Of a stretch of 64,000 nucleotides of DNA, positions 54,352-62,340 are shown in pieces. Source of the DNA: Rhodospirillales bacterium (lineage in GTDB: Bacteria > Pseudomonadota > Alphaproteobacteria > Reyranellales > Reyranellaceae); assembly GCA_009377525.1 (NCBI GenBank), contig WHTW01000020.1:1-64000 (forward strand). Reading direction: 5' to 3'. The position numbers and the translations under genes were made by a program. The notes under the pieces are model-generated. The model made no database searches, was not told the origin of the DNA, and worked only from the letters and a program-made list of their open reading frames with translations. Position 1 is the first letter of the stretch. The number at the start of each line of letters is the position of its first letter.

Positions 54352-54452
54352 CCTCTCCCCCGATAGGGGGAGAGGCTGGGAGGGGGGTTGCACGAGCCGT
54401 CGAAGCCCCCTCTCCTAACCTCTCCCCCTAGCGGGCCCTAGCGGGGGAGAGG
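54352..54452. terminator. Twin identical hairpins between SDR and NodB-like gene
   Basis: Two hairpins share the same ten-base stem CCTCTCCCCC/GGGGGAGAGG: 54352-54361 with 54366-54375 (loop GATA), and 54419-54428 with 54443-54452 (14-base loop). No U-tract follows, so rather than a classical terminator this may be a known type of intergenic repeat that attenuates or processes the transcript. Confidence 0.6.
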
Positions 54453-54485
54453 AATTTGAGGAGAACAGGGGGGAGGAGGAAGACC

Positions 54486-55421
54486 ATGTCTGCTGCGCAC
54501 CCGACCATCGTTTCCAGGCAAGACGAGCAGGAGCAAAAGCCGGAGCAGCCCTGGCAATGGTCCGAGCAGCGCTGGCGCGGCATCGTCGAGCGCGTGCGCG
54601 CCGGCCGGACGCTGCGGCCCGACGTGTGGCCGGACGGCGCGCGCTGCGCCGTGGCGATCTCGTTCGACTCCGATCACGAGACCGGCGAACTGCGCGAAGG
54701 CGGCGAGTCGATCGGCCGCCTGAGCCAGGGCCAGTACGGCAACCGCGCCGGCATCCCGCGCATCCTGGCGTTGCTGCAGAAATACGCGATCCCCGCGACC
54801 TTCTACGTGCCAGCCGTCTCGGCCATGCTGCATCCCGACGAGCAGCGCCGCGTCGCCGCCGACGGCCACGAGATCGGCATCCACGGCTGGATCCACGAGC
54901 GCAACTCGATCCTGCCCGAGCAGCAGGAGCGTGACCTGCAGATGCGCTCAGCCGACATGCTGGAGAAAGTCTCGGGCCAGCGCCCGGTCGGCATCCGCAC
55001 GCCGTCGTGGGATTTCTCGCCGCACACGCTCGCCATCACACGCGACATGGGCCTGCTCTACGACTCCTCGCTGATGGCCGACGACGATTGCTATGAGCTG
55101 CAGCTCGACGGCCAGCCGACCGGCGTCGTCGAGCTGCCGGTCGAATGGATCCGCGACGACGCGGTCTACTTCAACATGAATCGCTTCGCCTCGCTGCGCC
55201 CCTACACGCCGCCCTCTTCCGTGCTGGAGATCTTCCGGCGCGAGTTCGACGCGGCCTATGCCGAGGGCGGGCTCTACCAGCTCACCATGCATCCGCACAT
55301 CATCGGCCACCGCTCGCGCATGATGATCCTGGAGGAGCTGATCCGGCACATCCGCGCGCATACCGGCATCTGGTTCGCGACGCACGCCGACGTCGCGCGC
55401 TACGTCAAGCAGAAGGGCTGA
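54486..55421 (+). CDS. NodB-like deacetylase / cyclic-amide hydrolase (PuuE-like)
   Basis: 311 residues from ATG 54486 behind GGAGGAGGAAG. The NodB catalytic Asp motif is SFDSDHETGE; the metal histidines follow in IHGWIHE. The overall pattern with a leading VWPDGARCAVAISFD and closing LTMHPHIIGHRSR resembles the PuuE branch of this family, whose members include allantoinase and act on cyclic amides rather than sugars. Position inside a hyuAB-importer operon supports an amide role. The exact substrate is open. Confidence 0.85.
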   Translation: MSAAHPTIVSRQDEQEQKPEQPWQWSEQRWRGIVERVRAGRTLRPDVWPDGARCAVAISFDSDHETGELREGGESIGRLSQGQYGNRAGIPRILALLQKYAIPATFYVPAVSAMLHPDEQRRVAADGHEIGIHGWIHERNSILPEQQERDLQMRSADMLEKVSGQRPVGIRTPSWDFSPHTLAITRDMGLLYDSSLMADDDCYELQLDGQPTGVVELPVEWIRDDAVYFNMNRFASLRPYTPPSSVLEIFRREFDAAYAEGGLYQLTMHPHIIGHRSRMMILEELIRHIRAHTGIWFATHADVARYVKQKG

Positions 55422-55450
55422 ACGACAGAAAACGACAGAGGAGGCAAAGC

Positions 55451-57004
55451 ATGAAACGGACAATTCTGGCATTGCTGGCCGCGATCGCCGCGGCATCGGC
55501 ACCCGTCGTCGCAGGCGAGGCCTGGGCGCAGGGCAAGTACGTGCACGCCAACAACAGCGGCTACGACAATCTCGATCCGCACGCCATCTTCGACGTCGGC
55601 CGCGCCGCGTCGCGCATCAACTTCTACGACGGGTTGTATCGCTGGGTCGACAATCCGCCGAAGATGATCCCGTGGCTGGCGGAAAGCCACACCGCCTCGG
55701 CCGACGGCAAGACCTGGACCTTCAAGCTGCGCAAAGGGGTGAAGTTCCACGACGGCAGCGAGTTCACCGCCGACGACGTGATCTACAGCATCGAGCGCAT
55801 GCTGGCGATGAAGAAGGGCGCCGCGTCGCTGTTCCTGCCCATCATCGCGCCGGGCAGCACCAAGGCGCCCGACAAGTATACGGTCGTGTTCACGCTCAAG
55901 GAGCCGTCCGCCATCTTCCTGGCCACCGTGCCGGAAATCCTGGTCGTCAACTCCAAGCTGGTGAAGAAGAACGAGAAGGACGGCGACTGGGGCCAGGCCT
56001 GGCTGGCAAGGAACGTGGCCAGCAGCGGCTCCTACAAGCTGAAGCGCTACGATCCGGCGATCGGCTTCGTGGGCGAGCGCTTCAAGGAGCATTTCGCCGG
56101 CTGGGGCCCAAAGGCCTTCGACGAGATCGAATTCCGCACCGTGCTGGAGACGAACACCCGCGTGCAGGGGATGATCAAGGGCGACTTCCAGGGCACCGAC
56201 GGATACCTGCCCTATGACCAGATCCTGCGGTTGAAGGAGGCGAAGAACGTGCAGATCCTCGAGGCGGAATCGATGCGCGTCTTCTACTTCTCCATGCACA
56301 ACGGCCGTTCGCTGATGAACGACGTGCACTTCCGCAAGGCGCTGGCCTATGCCTTCGACTATGACGGCTTCATCAAGGACATCCTGAAGGGTGCGGTTGC
56401 CCGCAACCCCAGCCCGAACCCGAACAACCTATGGGGCGCACCCAAGGACCTCAAGGGCTTCACCTACGACCTGGAAAAGGCCAAGGCGGAGCTCGCCCAG
56501 GTCAAGGAGCCGCTACGGCCGATCACGATCGGCACACTGGCCGGTTTCAGCGAGACGGAGCAGGCAGCCGCCCTGCTGCAGAACGGCGCCAAGAAGATCG
56601 GCATCGAGATCAAGATCGAATCGGCGCCCTGGCCGGTCGTGCAAAGCCGCATGCAGGATCGCGACAAGAACTACGACATGGTGCCCCTGTGGAAGAGCAC
56701 CTATTACGTCGACCCCAACAACTGGGTCGGCGAACTCTACGGCTCGCGTTACATCGGGACGCGGAACTCCTCGTACACCAAGGACGCCGAGCTCGATAAG
56801 TGGATCGACGAGGCGCTCGCGACCAACGACCAGGAGAAGCGACGCGTGCTGTACGAGAAGGCGGCGACGAAGGTGGCCGAGCAGGCGATGGGCATCTTCG
56901 TCTACAACACGAAGTGGTACGGCCCCTATGCCGCCAATATCGGCGGAATCCGCTTCAGCCCGATCGGCAGCGGGCAGGACATGCGCTGGGCTTATTACAA
57001 GTAG
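55451..57004 (+). CDS. Peptide-type ABC transporter substrate-binding protein
   Basis: 517 residues from ATG 55451, with a signal peptide ending AGEAWAQG near residue 27. It follows the DppA/OppA family (SBP_bac_5): LDPHAIFDVGRAASRINFYDGLY, GKTWTFKLRKGVKFHDGSEFTADDV, and YDPNNW-like STYYVDPNNW near the end. It binds an oligopeptide, opine or similar amide in the periplasm for the two-permease, two-ATPase importer encoded downstream. Codon use and spacing agree with one operon. Confidence 0.93.
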   Translation: MKRTILALLAAIAAASAPVVAGEAWAQGKYVHANNSGYDNLDPHAIFDVGRAASRINFYDGLYRWVDNPPKMIPWLAESHTASADGKTWTFKLRKGVKFHDGSEFTADDVIYSIERMLAMKKGAASLFLPIIAPGSTKAPDKYTVVFTLKEPSAIFLATVPEILVVNSKLVKKNEKDGDWGQAWLARNVASSGSYKLKRYDPAIGFVGERFKEHFAGWGPKAFDEIEFRTVLETNTRVQGMIKGDFQGTDGYLPYDQILRLKEAKNVQILEAESMRVFYFSMHNGRSLMNDVHFRKALAYAFDYDGFIKDILKGAVARNPSPNPNNLWGAPKDLKGFTYDLEKAKAELAQVKEPLRPITIGTLAGFSETEQAAALLQNGAKKIGIEIKIESAPWPVVQSRMQDRDKNYDMVPLWKSTYYVDPNNWVGELYGSRYIGTRNSSYTKDAELDKWIDEALATNDQEKRRVLYEKAATKVAEQAMGIFVYNTKWYGPYAANIGGIRFSPIGSGQDMRWAYYK

Positions 57005-57015
57005 GCTCTTCATGG

Positions 57016-57082
57016 TCTTCCGGACCGCGCGCTTCCAGCGCGCTCATGAGCATGAGCGAGCCGGAGGCTCGCGTCCGGAAGA
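57016..57082. repeat. Four-stem palindromic element between binding protein and permease
   Basis: TCTTCCGGAC (57016-57025) pairs with GTCCGGAAGA (57073-57082). Inside sit three smaller stems: GCGCGCT/AGCGCGC (57027-57043), a GCTCAT/ATGAGC stem (57042-57057), and GCGAGCC/GGCTCGC with loop GGA (57056-57072). The 101-base gap is otherwise non-coding. It could uncouple binding-protein and permease expression. Confidence 0.75.
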
Positions 57083-57105
57083 GGAAGAGTGCACGAGGCG
57101 ATTCG

Positions 57106-58110
57106 ATGCGCCGTCTAGAGATGATCCTTTCGCGACTGGTCTGGTTCGTGCCCACGATGGCCGGGCTCGTCATCATCGTCTTCCTGATCTCCAACGTCAT
57201 TCCCACCGATCCGGTGCGTGTTCTCCTGGGCGAGAACGCCACGGCCCCGCAAATCGAGGCGATGCGCATCAAGCTCGGCTACGACCAGCCGGTCTGGGTC
57301 CAGCTCGCGCGGCACTTCCGCGACATCGTGTCGGGCAATCTCGGCATCAGCATCTACAGCCAGCGCCCGATATCGGAGGACCTGATATCGCGCCTGCCGG
57401 CCACCCTGGAACTCACCCTGGCGGCCATTACGCTGTCGGTCGCGCTTGGCATTCCGCTCGGCGTGATATCGGCGCTGAAGCGCAATTCGCTGCTCGATCA
57501 CATCCTGCGGGTGATCAGCGTTTCCGGACTTGCCATCGCCGCGTTCTGGCTGGCGCTGCTGCTGCAATTCTTCTTTGCGATGAAGCTGGGCGTGGCGCCG
57601 CTCAACAGCCGGATCGACGGATTTGGCCCCACCCCCGTGACCGGGTTTATGATCATCGATTCGCTGCTCGACTGGGACATGGAATCCCTGCACAGCGCGC
57701 TCTCGCACATCGCCCTGCCGGCGCTCACGCTGGCGCTGCCGGCGGCCGCGACGATCGTGCGCTTCACCCGGGCCGGCGTGCTGGACGTCATCAACAGCAA
57801 CCATGTGCTCTACCAGCGCGCCATGGGCCTGCCGCCGGGCCTGATCGTGTGGAAATACGTGCTGCGCAACGCGCTGATTTCGACCGTCACCCAGATCGGC
57901 CTGATCTTCGGCGTGCTGGTGACCAACGCCGTGATCGTCGAGACGGTGTTCGACTGGCCCGGCATGGGCACGTTCGCGGTGCAGTCGATCCTGCAGTCCG
58001 ACCACAAGGCGATCATCGGCTTCACGATCTGGATCGGCGCCCTGATCGTGATCGTCAACCTGCTGGTCGACATCACCCATTCGTTCATCGATCCCAGAGG
58101 AACGCGATGA
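57106..58110 (+). CDS. ABC transporter permease (DppB-like)
   Basis: 334 residues from ATG 57106. It has the DppB/OppB layout: an N-terminal membrane helix (LVWFVPTMAGLVIIVFLISNV), a periplasmic part with the IPTDPVRVLLGENAT segment, five further helices and the EAA-type loop RAMGLPPGLIVWKYVLRNALI that contacts the ATPase. Next to its partner permease (ten-base gap). An inner-membrane channel half. Confidence 0.92.
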   Translation: MRRLEMILSRLVWFVPTMAGLVIIVFLISNVIPTDPVRVLLGENATAPQIEAMRIKLGYDQPVWVQLARHFRDIVSGNLGISIYSQRPISEDLISRLPATLELTLAAITLSVALGIPLGVISALKRNSLLDHILRVISVSGLAIAAFWLALLLQFFFAMKLGVAPLNSRIDGFGPTPVTGFMIIDSLLDWDMESLHSALSHIALPALTLALPAAATIVRFTRAGVLDVINSNHVLYQRAMGLPPGLIVWKYVLRNALISTVTQIGLIFGVLVTNAVIVETVFDWPGMGTFAVQSILQSDHKAIIGFTIWIGALIVIVNLLVDITHSFIDPRGTR

Positions 58111-58120
58111 GGGGGACACG

Positions 58121-58984
58121 ATGATGCCGGGCTGGCGGCGGGGGTTGGGCCGGTTCGCAAGCGACCGCGCCTCGGCGCTGGGCCTGGCGCTGCTGCTCGC
58201 GCTGGTCGTTGCGGCGGTCTTCGCGCCGATCCTGGCGCCGTTTCCCGGCGACGTCGCGGATTTCCACACCGCCAACCGCCTGCGTCCGCCCGACGCCGTG
58301 AACTGGCTGGGCACCGACCGGATGGGCAGCGATCTGTTGAGCCGCATCCTGTTCGGCGCCCGCATCACCATCACCATCGCCGTCGTCGCCGTCGGATCAG
58401 CCGTCCTGGTCGGCGTGCCGATCGGACTCGTCGCCGGCTACTACGGCGGCTGGCCGAGCAATCTCCTGATGCGCGTCTCCGACGTATTCCTGGCGGTGCC
58501 GCAGATCGTGCTGGCGATCGCCATCGCCCAGACGCTCGGCCCGTCGATCGAAAACGTCATCCTGGCGCTCAGCATCACCTACTGGCCGTTCTGGGCCCGC
58601 CTGGTGTTCGCCGAAACGCGCTCGCTTAAGAACGAGGTCTTCATCGAATCGGCGATCGCGCTCGGCGCCTCGCCGTTGCGCGTGATGACCCTGCACGTGC
58701 TGCCGAACATCGCCTCGGCCATCATCGTGCGCACGTCGATCGGCATGGGCGGCACCATCCTGACCGCGGCGGCGCTGGGCTTCCTGGGGCTCGGCGCCCC
58801 GCCGCCGACGCCCGAATGGGGCCGCATGATCGCCGAATCGCGCGAATTCCTGCCCGAGGCGTGGTGGTACGCAACCGTGCCCGGCGTCGCCATCTTCATG
58901 GTCGTCATGGGCTTCAACCTGCTGGGCGACGGGTTGCGCGACTTCCTCGATCCACGCATACGGCGGGGAGCCGGCGTAAAGTGA
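58121..58984 (+). CDS. ABC transporter permease (DppC-like)
   Basis: 287 residues from ATG 58121. DppC/OppC layout with an N-terminal helix (ALGLALLLALVVAAVFAPILA), the segment LGTDRMGSDLLSRILFGAR, five more helices, and the EAA loop SAIALGASPLRVMTLHVLPN. Its stop overlaps the start of the first ATPase in GTGA. Forms the pore with the preceding permease. Confidence 0.92.
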   Translation: MMPGWRRGLGRFASDRASALGLALLLALVVAAVFAPILAPFPGDVADFHTANRLRPPDAVNWLGTDRMGSDLLSRILFGARITITIAVVAVGSAVLVGVPIGLVAGYYGGWPSNLLMRVSDVFLAVPQIVLAIAIAQTLGPSIENVILALSITYWPFWARLVFAETRSLKNEVFIESAIALGASPLRVMTLHVLPNIASAIIVRTSIGMGGTILTAAALGFLGLGAPPPTPEWGRMIAESREFLPEAWWYATVPGVAIFMVVMGFNLLGDGLRDFLDPRIRRGAGVK

Positions 58985-60012
58985 CGGCGCTGCTGGCGGT
59001 CGAAGACCTGTCGTTGGGGTTCGCAACCGAGGCCGGCTTCGCCTCGGTCCTCGACCGCGTCAGCCTGTCGATCGACCGCGGCCAGGTCCTGGGCCTGGTC
59101 GGCGAAAGCGGCTGCGGCAAGACCACGCTGGCGCGCGCCATCCTGGGCGTCCTGCCGCGCGAGACGGCCCGGATCACCGGCGGCCGGGTCCGGTTCCGCG
59201 GGACCGATCTGCTGACGGCCGATCCGGCGGCCGTCAACCAGACGATACGGGGCCGCGCCATCACCTTCGTGCCGCAGGATCCGTTCACCAGTTTCAACCC
59301 GGTCTTCACGGTCGGCGAGCAGATCATGGAAATCCTGAAATGGAAGTCGCCGCGCGCCGCCGCGCCAAACGGGCGCGGATGGCTGCCGGCCGTCGTGTCG
59401 CGGTATCCCGCCGAGCGACGGCGGGCGGATTTCGACGCCGTCCTGGAGTTGCTCGATGCCGTGCAGTTGCCGAGGCCGGCCCAGATGCTGCGCAAATATC
59501 CGCATGAGCTCTCCGGCGGCCAGCGCCAACGGCTGATGATCGCGATGGCGCTGCTGCCCGGTCCGGATCTGGTGATTGCCGACGAGCCCACCACGGCGCT
59601 CGACGTCACCATCCAGGCGCAGATTCTCGGCCTGATCCGCCGCCTGGCGACCGAACGCAACGTCGCCGTGCTGCTGACGACGCACGACCTGGGGGCGGCC
59701 TATGAAATCTGCGACGCCGTCAACGTCATGTATGCCGGGCAGGACGTCGAGTCCGCGCCGGTCGACCGCTTCTTCGCAGCACCAGCCCATCCCTACACGA
59801 CGAAGCTGTTGGCGAGCCTGCCGGACGCGGACGGCACCGCCAGCGGCATTCCGGGCGAAGTGCCCGGGCTGATCACGCCGCCCGGCGGTTGCCGCTTCCA
59901 CCCCCGTTGCGAGCGGGCTGCCGGGCCGTGCCGCGAGGAGCGCCCGCCCGTCGACCAGCTCGGCGCCGGACACTGGGTGCGCTGCTACCATCCGCACCGC
60001 GAAGCCACATGA
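58981..60012 (+). CDS. ABC transporter ATPase (DppD-like)
   Basis: 343 residues from GTG 58981 (GTGA overlap with the permease). Walker A GESGCGKTT, Q-loop VPQDP, signature LSGGQRQR, Walker B LVIADEPTTALD and H-loop THD are all present. The C-terminal oligopeptide-type extension ends with a cysteine cluster (GGCRFHPRCERAAGPC), as in DppD/OppD proteins that bind an iron-sulfur cluster. Its stop overlaps the next ATPase in ATGA. Confidence 0.93.
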   Translation: MTALLAVEDLSLGFATEAGFASVLDRVSLSIDRGQVLGLVGESGCGKTTLARAILGVLPRETARITGGRVRFRGTDLLTADPAAVNQTIRGRAITFVPQDPFTSFNPVFTVGEQIMEILKWKSPRAAAPNGRGWLPAVVSRYPAERRRADFDAVLELLDAVQLPRPAQMLRKYPHELSGGQRQRLMIAMALLPGPDLVIADEPTTALDVTIQAQILGLIRRLATERNVAVLLTTHDLGAAYEICDAVNVMYAGQDVESAPVDRFFAAPAHPYTTKLLASLPDADGTASGIPGEVPGLITPPGGCRFHPRCERAAGPCREERPPVDQLGAGHWVRCYHPHREAT

Positions 60013-60971
60013 CGCAAGCGATCCTGAGCCTGGGTGACCTGCAGGTCCATTTCGCCGTGCGCGGCCCGTTCAACCGGCGCATCGGGTCGATCAAGGCGGT
60101 CGACGGCGTCTCGTTCGCCCTGATGCCGGGTGAAGTCTTCGGGCTGGTGGGCGAATCGGGTTGCGGCAAGTCAACGCTCGGCAAGGCCATCATGGGCATT
60201 CACAAGCCGACGGCGGGCGAGATCTGGTTCGAAGGGCAGCGGATCGACCGGCTGACGCCGGCCGCGCGGCGCGCGGTGCGCCGCAGCCTGCAATACGCCT
60301 ATCAGGACCCGGGGGCGTCGCTCGATCCGCGCTGGAAGATCGGCAGCTCCCTGCACGAGCCGCTGGTGATCCACACCGATCTCGACACGGCAGCGCGCGA
60401 GGAGCGCATTCGCAGCATCCTGGAATCGGTCGGGCTGCCCGACACGCACCTCGATCTCTATCCGCACGAAATTTCCGGCGGCCAGCAGCGGCGCGTGGGC
60501 CTTGCGCGCATCCTCACCTTGCACCCCAAGGTCGTCATCCTGGACGAGCCGACGTCGGGTCTCGACGTGTCGGTGCAGGCGACGGTGCTCTCGCTGTTCC
60601 GCGGCCTGCGCGAGACCTTCGATCTCACCTACGTCCTGATAAGCCACGACCTCGCCGTCATACGCACGATGTGCAGCCGCGTCGCGGTGATGTATCTCGG
60701 CCGCATCGTCGAGAGCGGACCGACCGACGCGATCTTCGATCGGCCACGACATCCCTATACCCGCTCGCTGGTCGCGGCCATTCCCAAGATCGGCGGCGTG
60801 CGCGTGACCAGGGATTTCTGGCTGCAGGGAGAGCCGCCCGACCCGGGAAATCTTCCCTCCGGCTGCCGCTTTCGCACACGCTGCCCCAAAGCCACCGATT
60901 TGTGCGCGCGAGAGGAACCGGCCCTGTCGACGCTGGCGCCGGGTGCGGTCGCCTGTCATTTCCCGGACTGA
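60009..60971 (+). CDS. ABC transporter ATPase (DppF-like)
   Basis: 320 residues from ATG 60009. Walker A GESGCGKST, signature ISGGQQRR, Walker B VVILDEPTSGLD, H-loop SHD, and a DppF-type C-terminal cysteine cluster (GCRFRTRCPKATDLC). It completes the importer and is the last gene of the operon; its stop lies 15 bases from that of the converging serine hydrolase. Confidence 0.93.
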   Translation: MTQAILSLGDLQVHFAVRGPFNRRIGSIKAVDGVSFALMPGEVFGLVGESGCGKSTLGKAIMGIHKPTAGEIWFEGQRIDRLTPAARRAVRRSLQYAYQDPGASLDPRWKIGSSLHEPLVIHTDLDTAAREERIRSILESVGLPDTHLDLYPHEISGGQQRRVGLARILTLHPKVVILDEPTSGLDVSVQATVLSLFRGLRETFDLTYVLISHDLAVIRTMCSRVAVMYLGRIVESGPTDAIFDRPRHPYTRSLVAAIPKIGGVRVTRDFWLQGEPPDPGNLPSGCRFRTRCPKATDLCAREEPALSTLAPGAVACHFPD

Positions 60972-60986
60972 CCCTTCGTCAAGTGC

Positions 60987-62168
60987 TCATCCGCCCAAAA
61001 GGAGCTTCATGGCGTTGCTGCCGATCCTCGTGCTGTGAGGGCCGTTGCTCAGCACGAATACCCCATGGGATGAAGGCGCGCCCGTACCCTGCCAACTCGT
61101 GAATCCCATCCAAGAGGTGAACCCGGCAACGCCGCCGTTCTTGTTCAGCACGACGATCTTTCCCCGGGGCGTTTCGAGTTCGCGATGGAACCAGCCGTAG
61201 CTCGTTACCGGCCTCGGACCTTCGCCGGAGCAGGGCGCGGCCTGAAAGGTCTCTTTCTGCTGATAGGCGAGAGCGGGGTCCGTCAGCCCGCCTGGCAGGC
61301 GTCCCATGTTGTACAGGAGGAACTGCATCATGTCGGTGCCGTTGCTGACGATGCCGCCGGATCCATATCCCGCCTCCCGGCTCGGCTGATAGTTTCTCCT
61401 CGACGGCAGTGACGCGAAATTTTCCGTGTAACCCATCGGCAATCGCGGCTTGAGGCCGACGTGGAAGACCTGCGTGTCGGTCGCCGAGAAGCCGCCGCAG
61501 AATTTCACCAGCTTCTCGTTGTATGTCCGGGCGAACTCCTGCGTATCGTTGCTGTCGAGTTTGACCGCGGCCATGCTGAGAAGCGCCCAGCCGATGTTGG
61601 AATAGGCATAGCAGGTGCCCTGCCGAAATGGCGGCGCGAATGTCGCCATATAGGCGAAGAGGTCCTTCAGACTTGCCATCATCCTCGGCGGATAGACGCC
61701 GCCATGGTTGTCCTGCGCCAATCCCGGCTGATAGATGGCGAGATTCTTGAGGCTGATTTCGGCAACGGCCCGCGACATCGTCATCTTGTTGCCAAGCCAG
61801 GTACCGAGCGTACCGCCATAGGGTCCGTGCAGCATGTAGTGGATCCCCGAGGTGAACACCTTGGAGGTCGAACCGATTTCAAAAGGCGTGTGCTCGTTCA
61901 GCTCCAGGCGTTTGCCAAAAGGATTGGTCAGTGTGTCCTGGCCGGCGTAGACGATTTGCCCCTTGCCTGTGGCATTGTCCGGCGTGACGACGCCAACGAC
62001 GACACCGATATTCGCACGATGATCGTTCAACGCCATCCTGTGGTAATCTTCGATTCTGGCCTGGATGAGCTGGATCGGATTCCCATCCTTGGCGCGCACC
62101 CGCGTTCCGACGAAGAGCGCTCCAGCCAGACCACCGGTCATCTGCAGGAAGATGCGTCGAGTGGCCAT
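60987..62168 (-). CDS. Exported serine hydrolase (class C beta-lactamase family)
   Basis: 393 residues from ATG 62168 with GGAGAG upstream. The start TRRIFLQMTGGLAGALFVGTRVRA looks like a twin-arginine signal peptide. The serine-lysine dyad is GSTSKVF (Ser-x-x-Lys), the Tyr motif is YAYSNIG, and a late VAGFTSW part replaces the usual KTG. Family members include esterases, D-aminopeptidases and beta-lactamases, so amide or ester hydrolysis in the periplasm is likely. It converges on the importer operon and could release its substrate, but that is inference. Confidence 0.82.
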   Translation of the reverse strand: MATRRIFLQMTGGLAGALFVGTRVRAKDGNPIQLIQARIEDYHRMALNDHRANIGVVVGVVTPDNATGKGQIVYAGQDTLTNPFGKRLELNEHTPFEIGSTSKVFTSGIHYMLHGPYGGTLGTWLGNKMTMSRAVAEISLKNLAIYQPGLAQDNHGGVYPPRMMASLKDLFAYMATFAPPFRQGTCYAYSNIGWALLSMAAVKLDSNDTQEFARTYNEKLVKFCGGFSATDTQVFHVGLKPRLPMGYTENFASLPSRRNYQPSREAGYGSGGIVSNGTDMMQFLLYNMGRLPGGLTDPALAYQQKETFQAAPCSGEGPRPVTSYGWFHRELETPRGKIVVLNKNGGVAGFTSWMGFTSWQGTGAPSSHGVFVLSNGPHSTRIGSNAMKLLLGG

Positions 62169-62340
62169 CGTCAACTCTCCACTGTGGGCATGTCCAGCCG
62201 CCCATCGCACGGCTTTGTTCGCCGAAAACCTAAACCCGAACGTAGTGATGGTGAAGTCCGCCAAGCAGGAGGCGTGCGTGGACCATATCGAACGCGTGAT
62301 GCATCGTGGTAAATCTGAATGCTCTCTGGAGACGGTGGTG

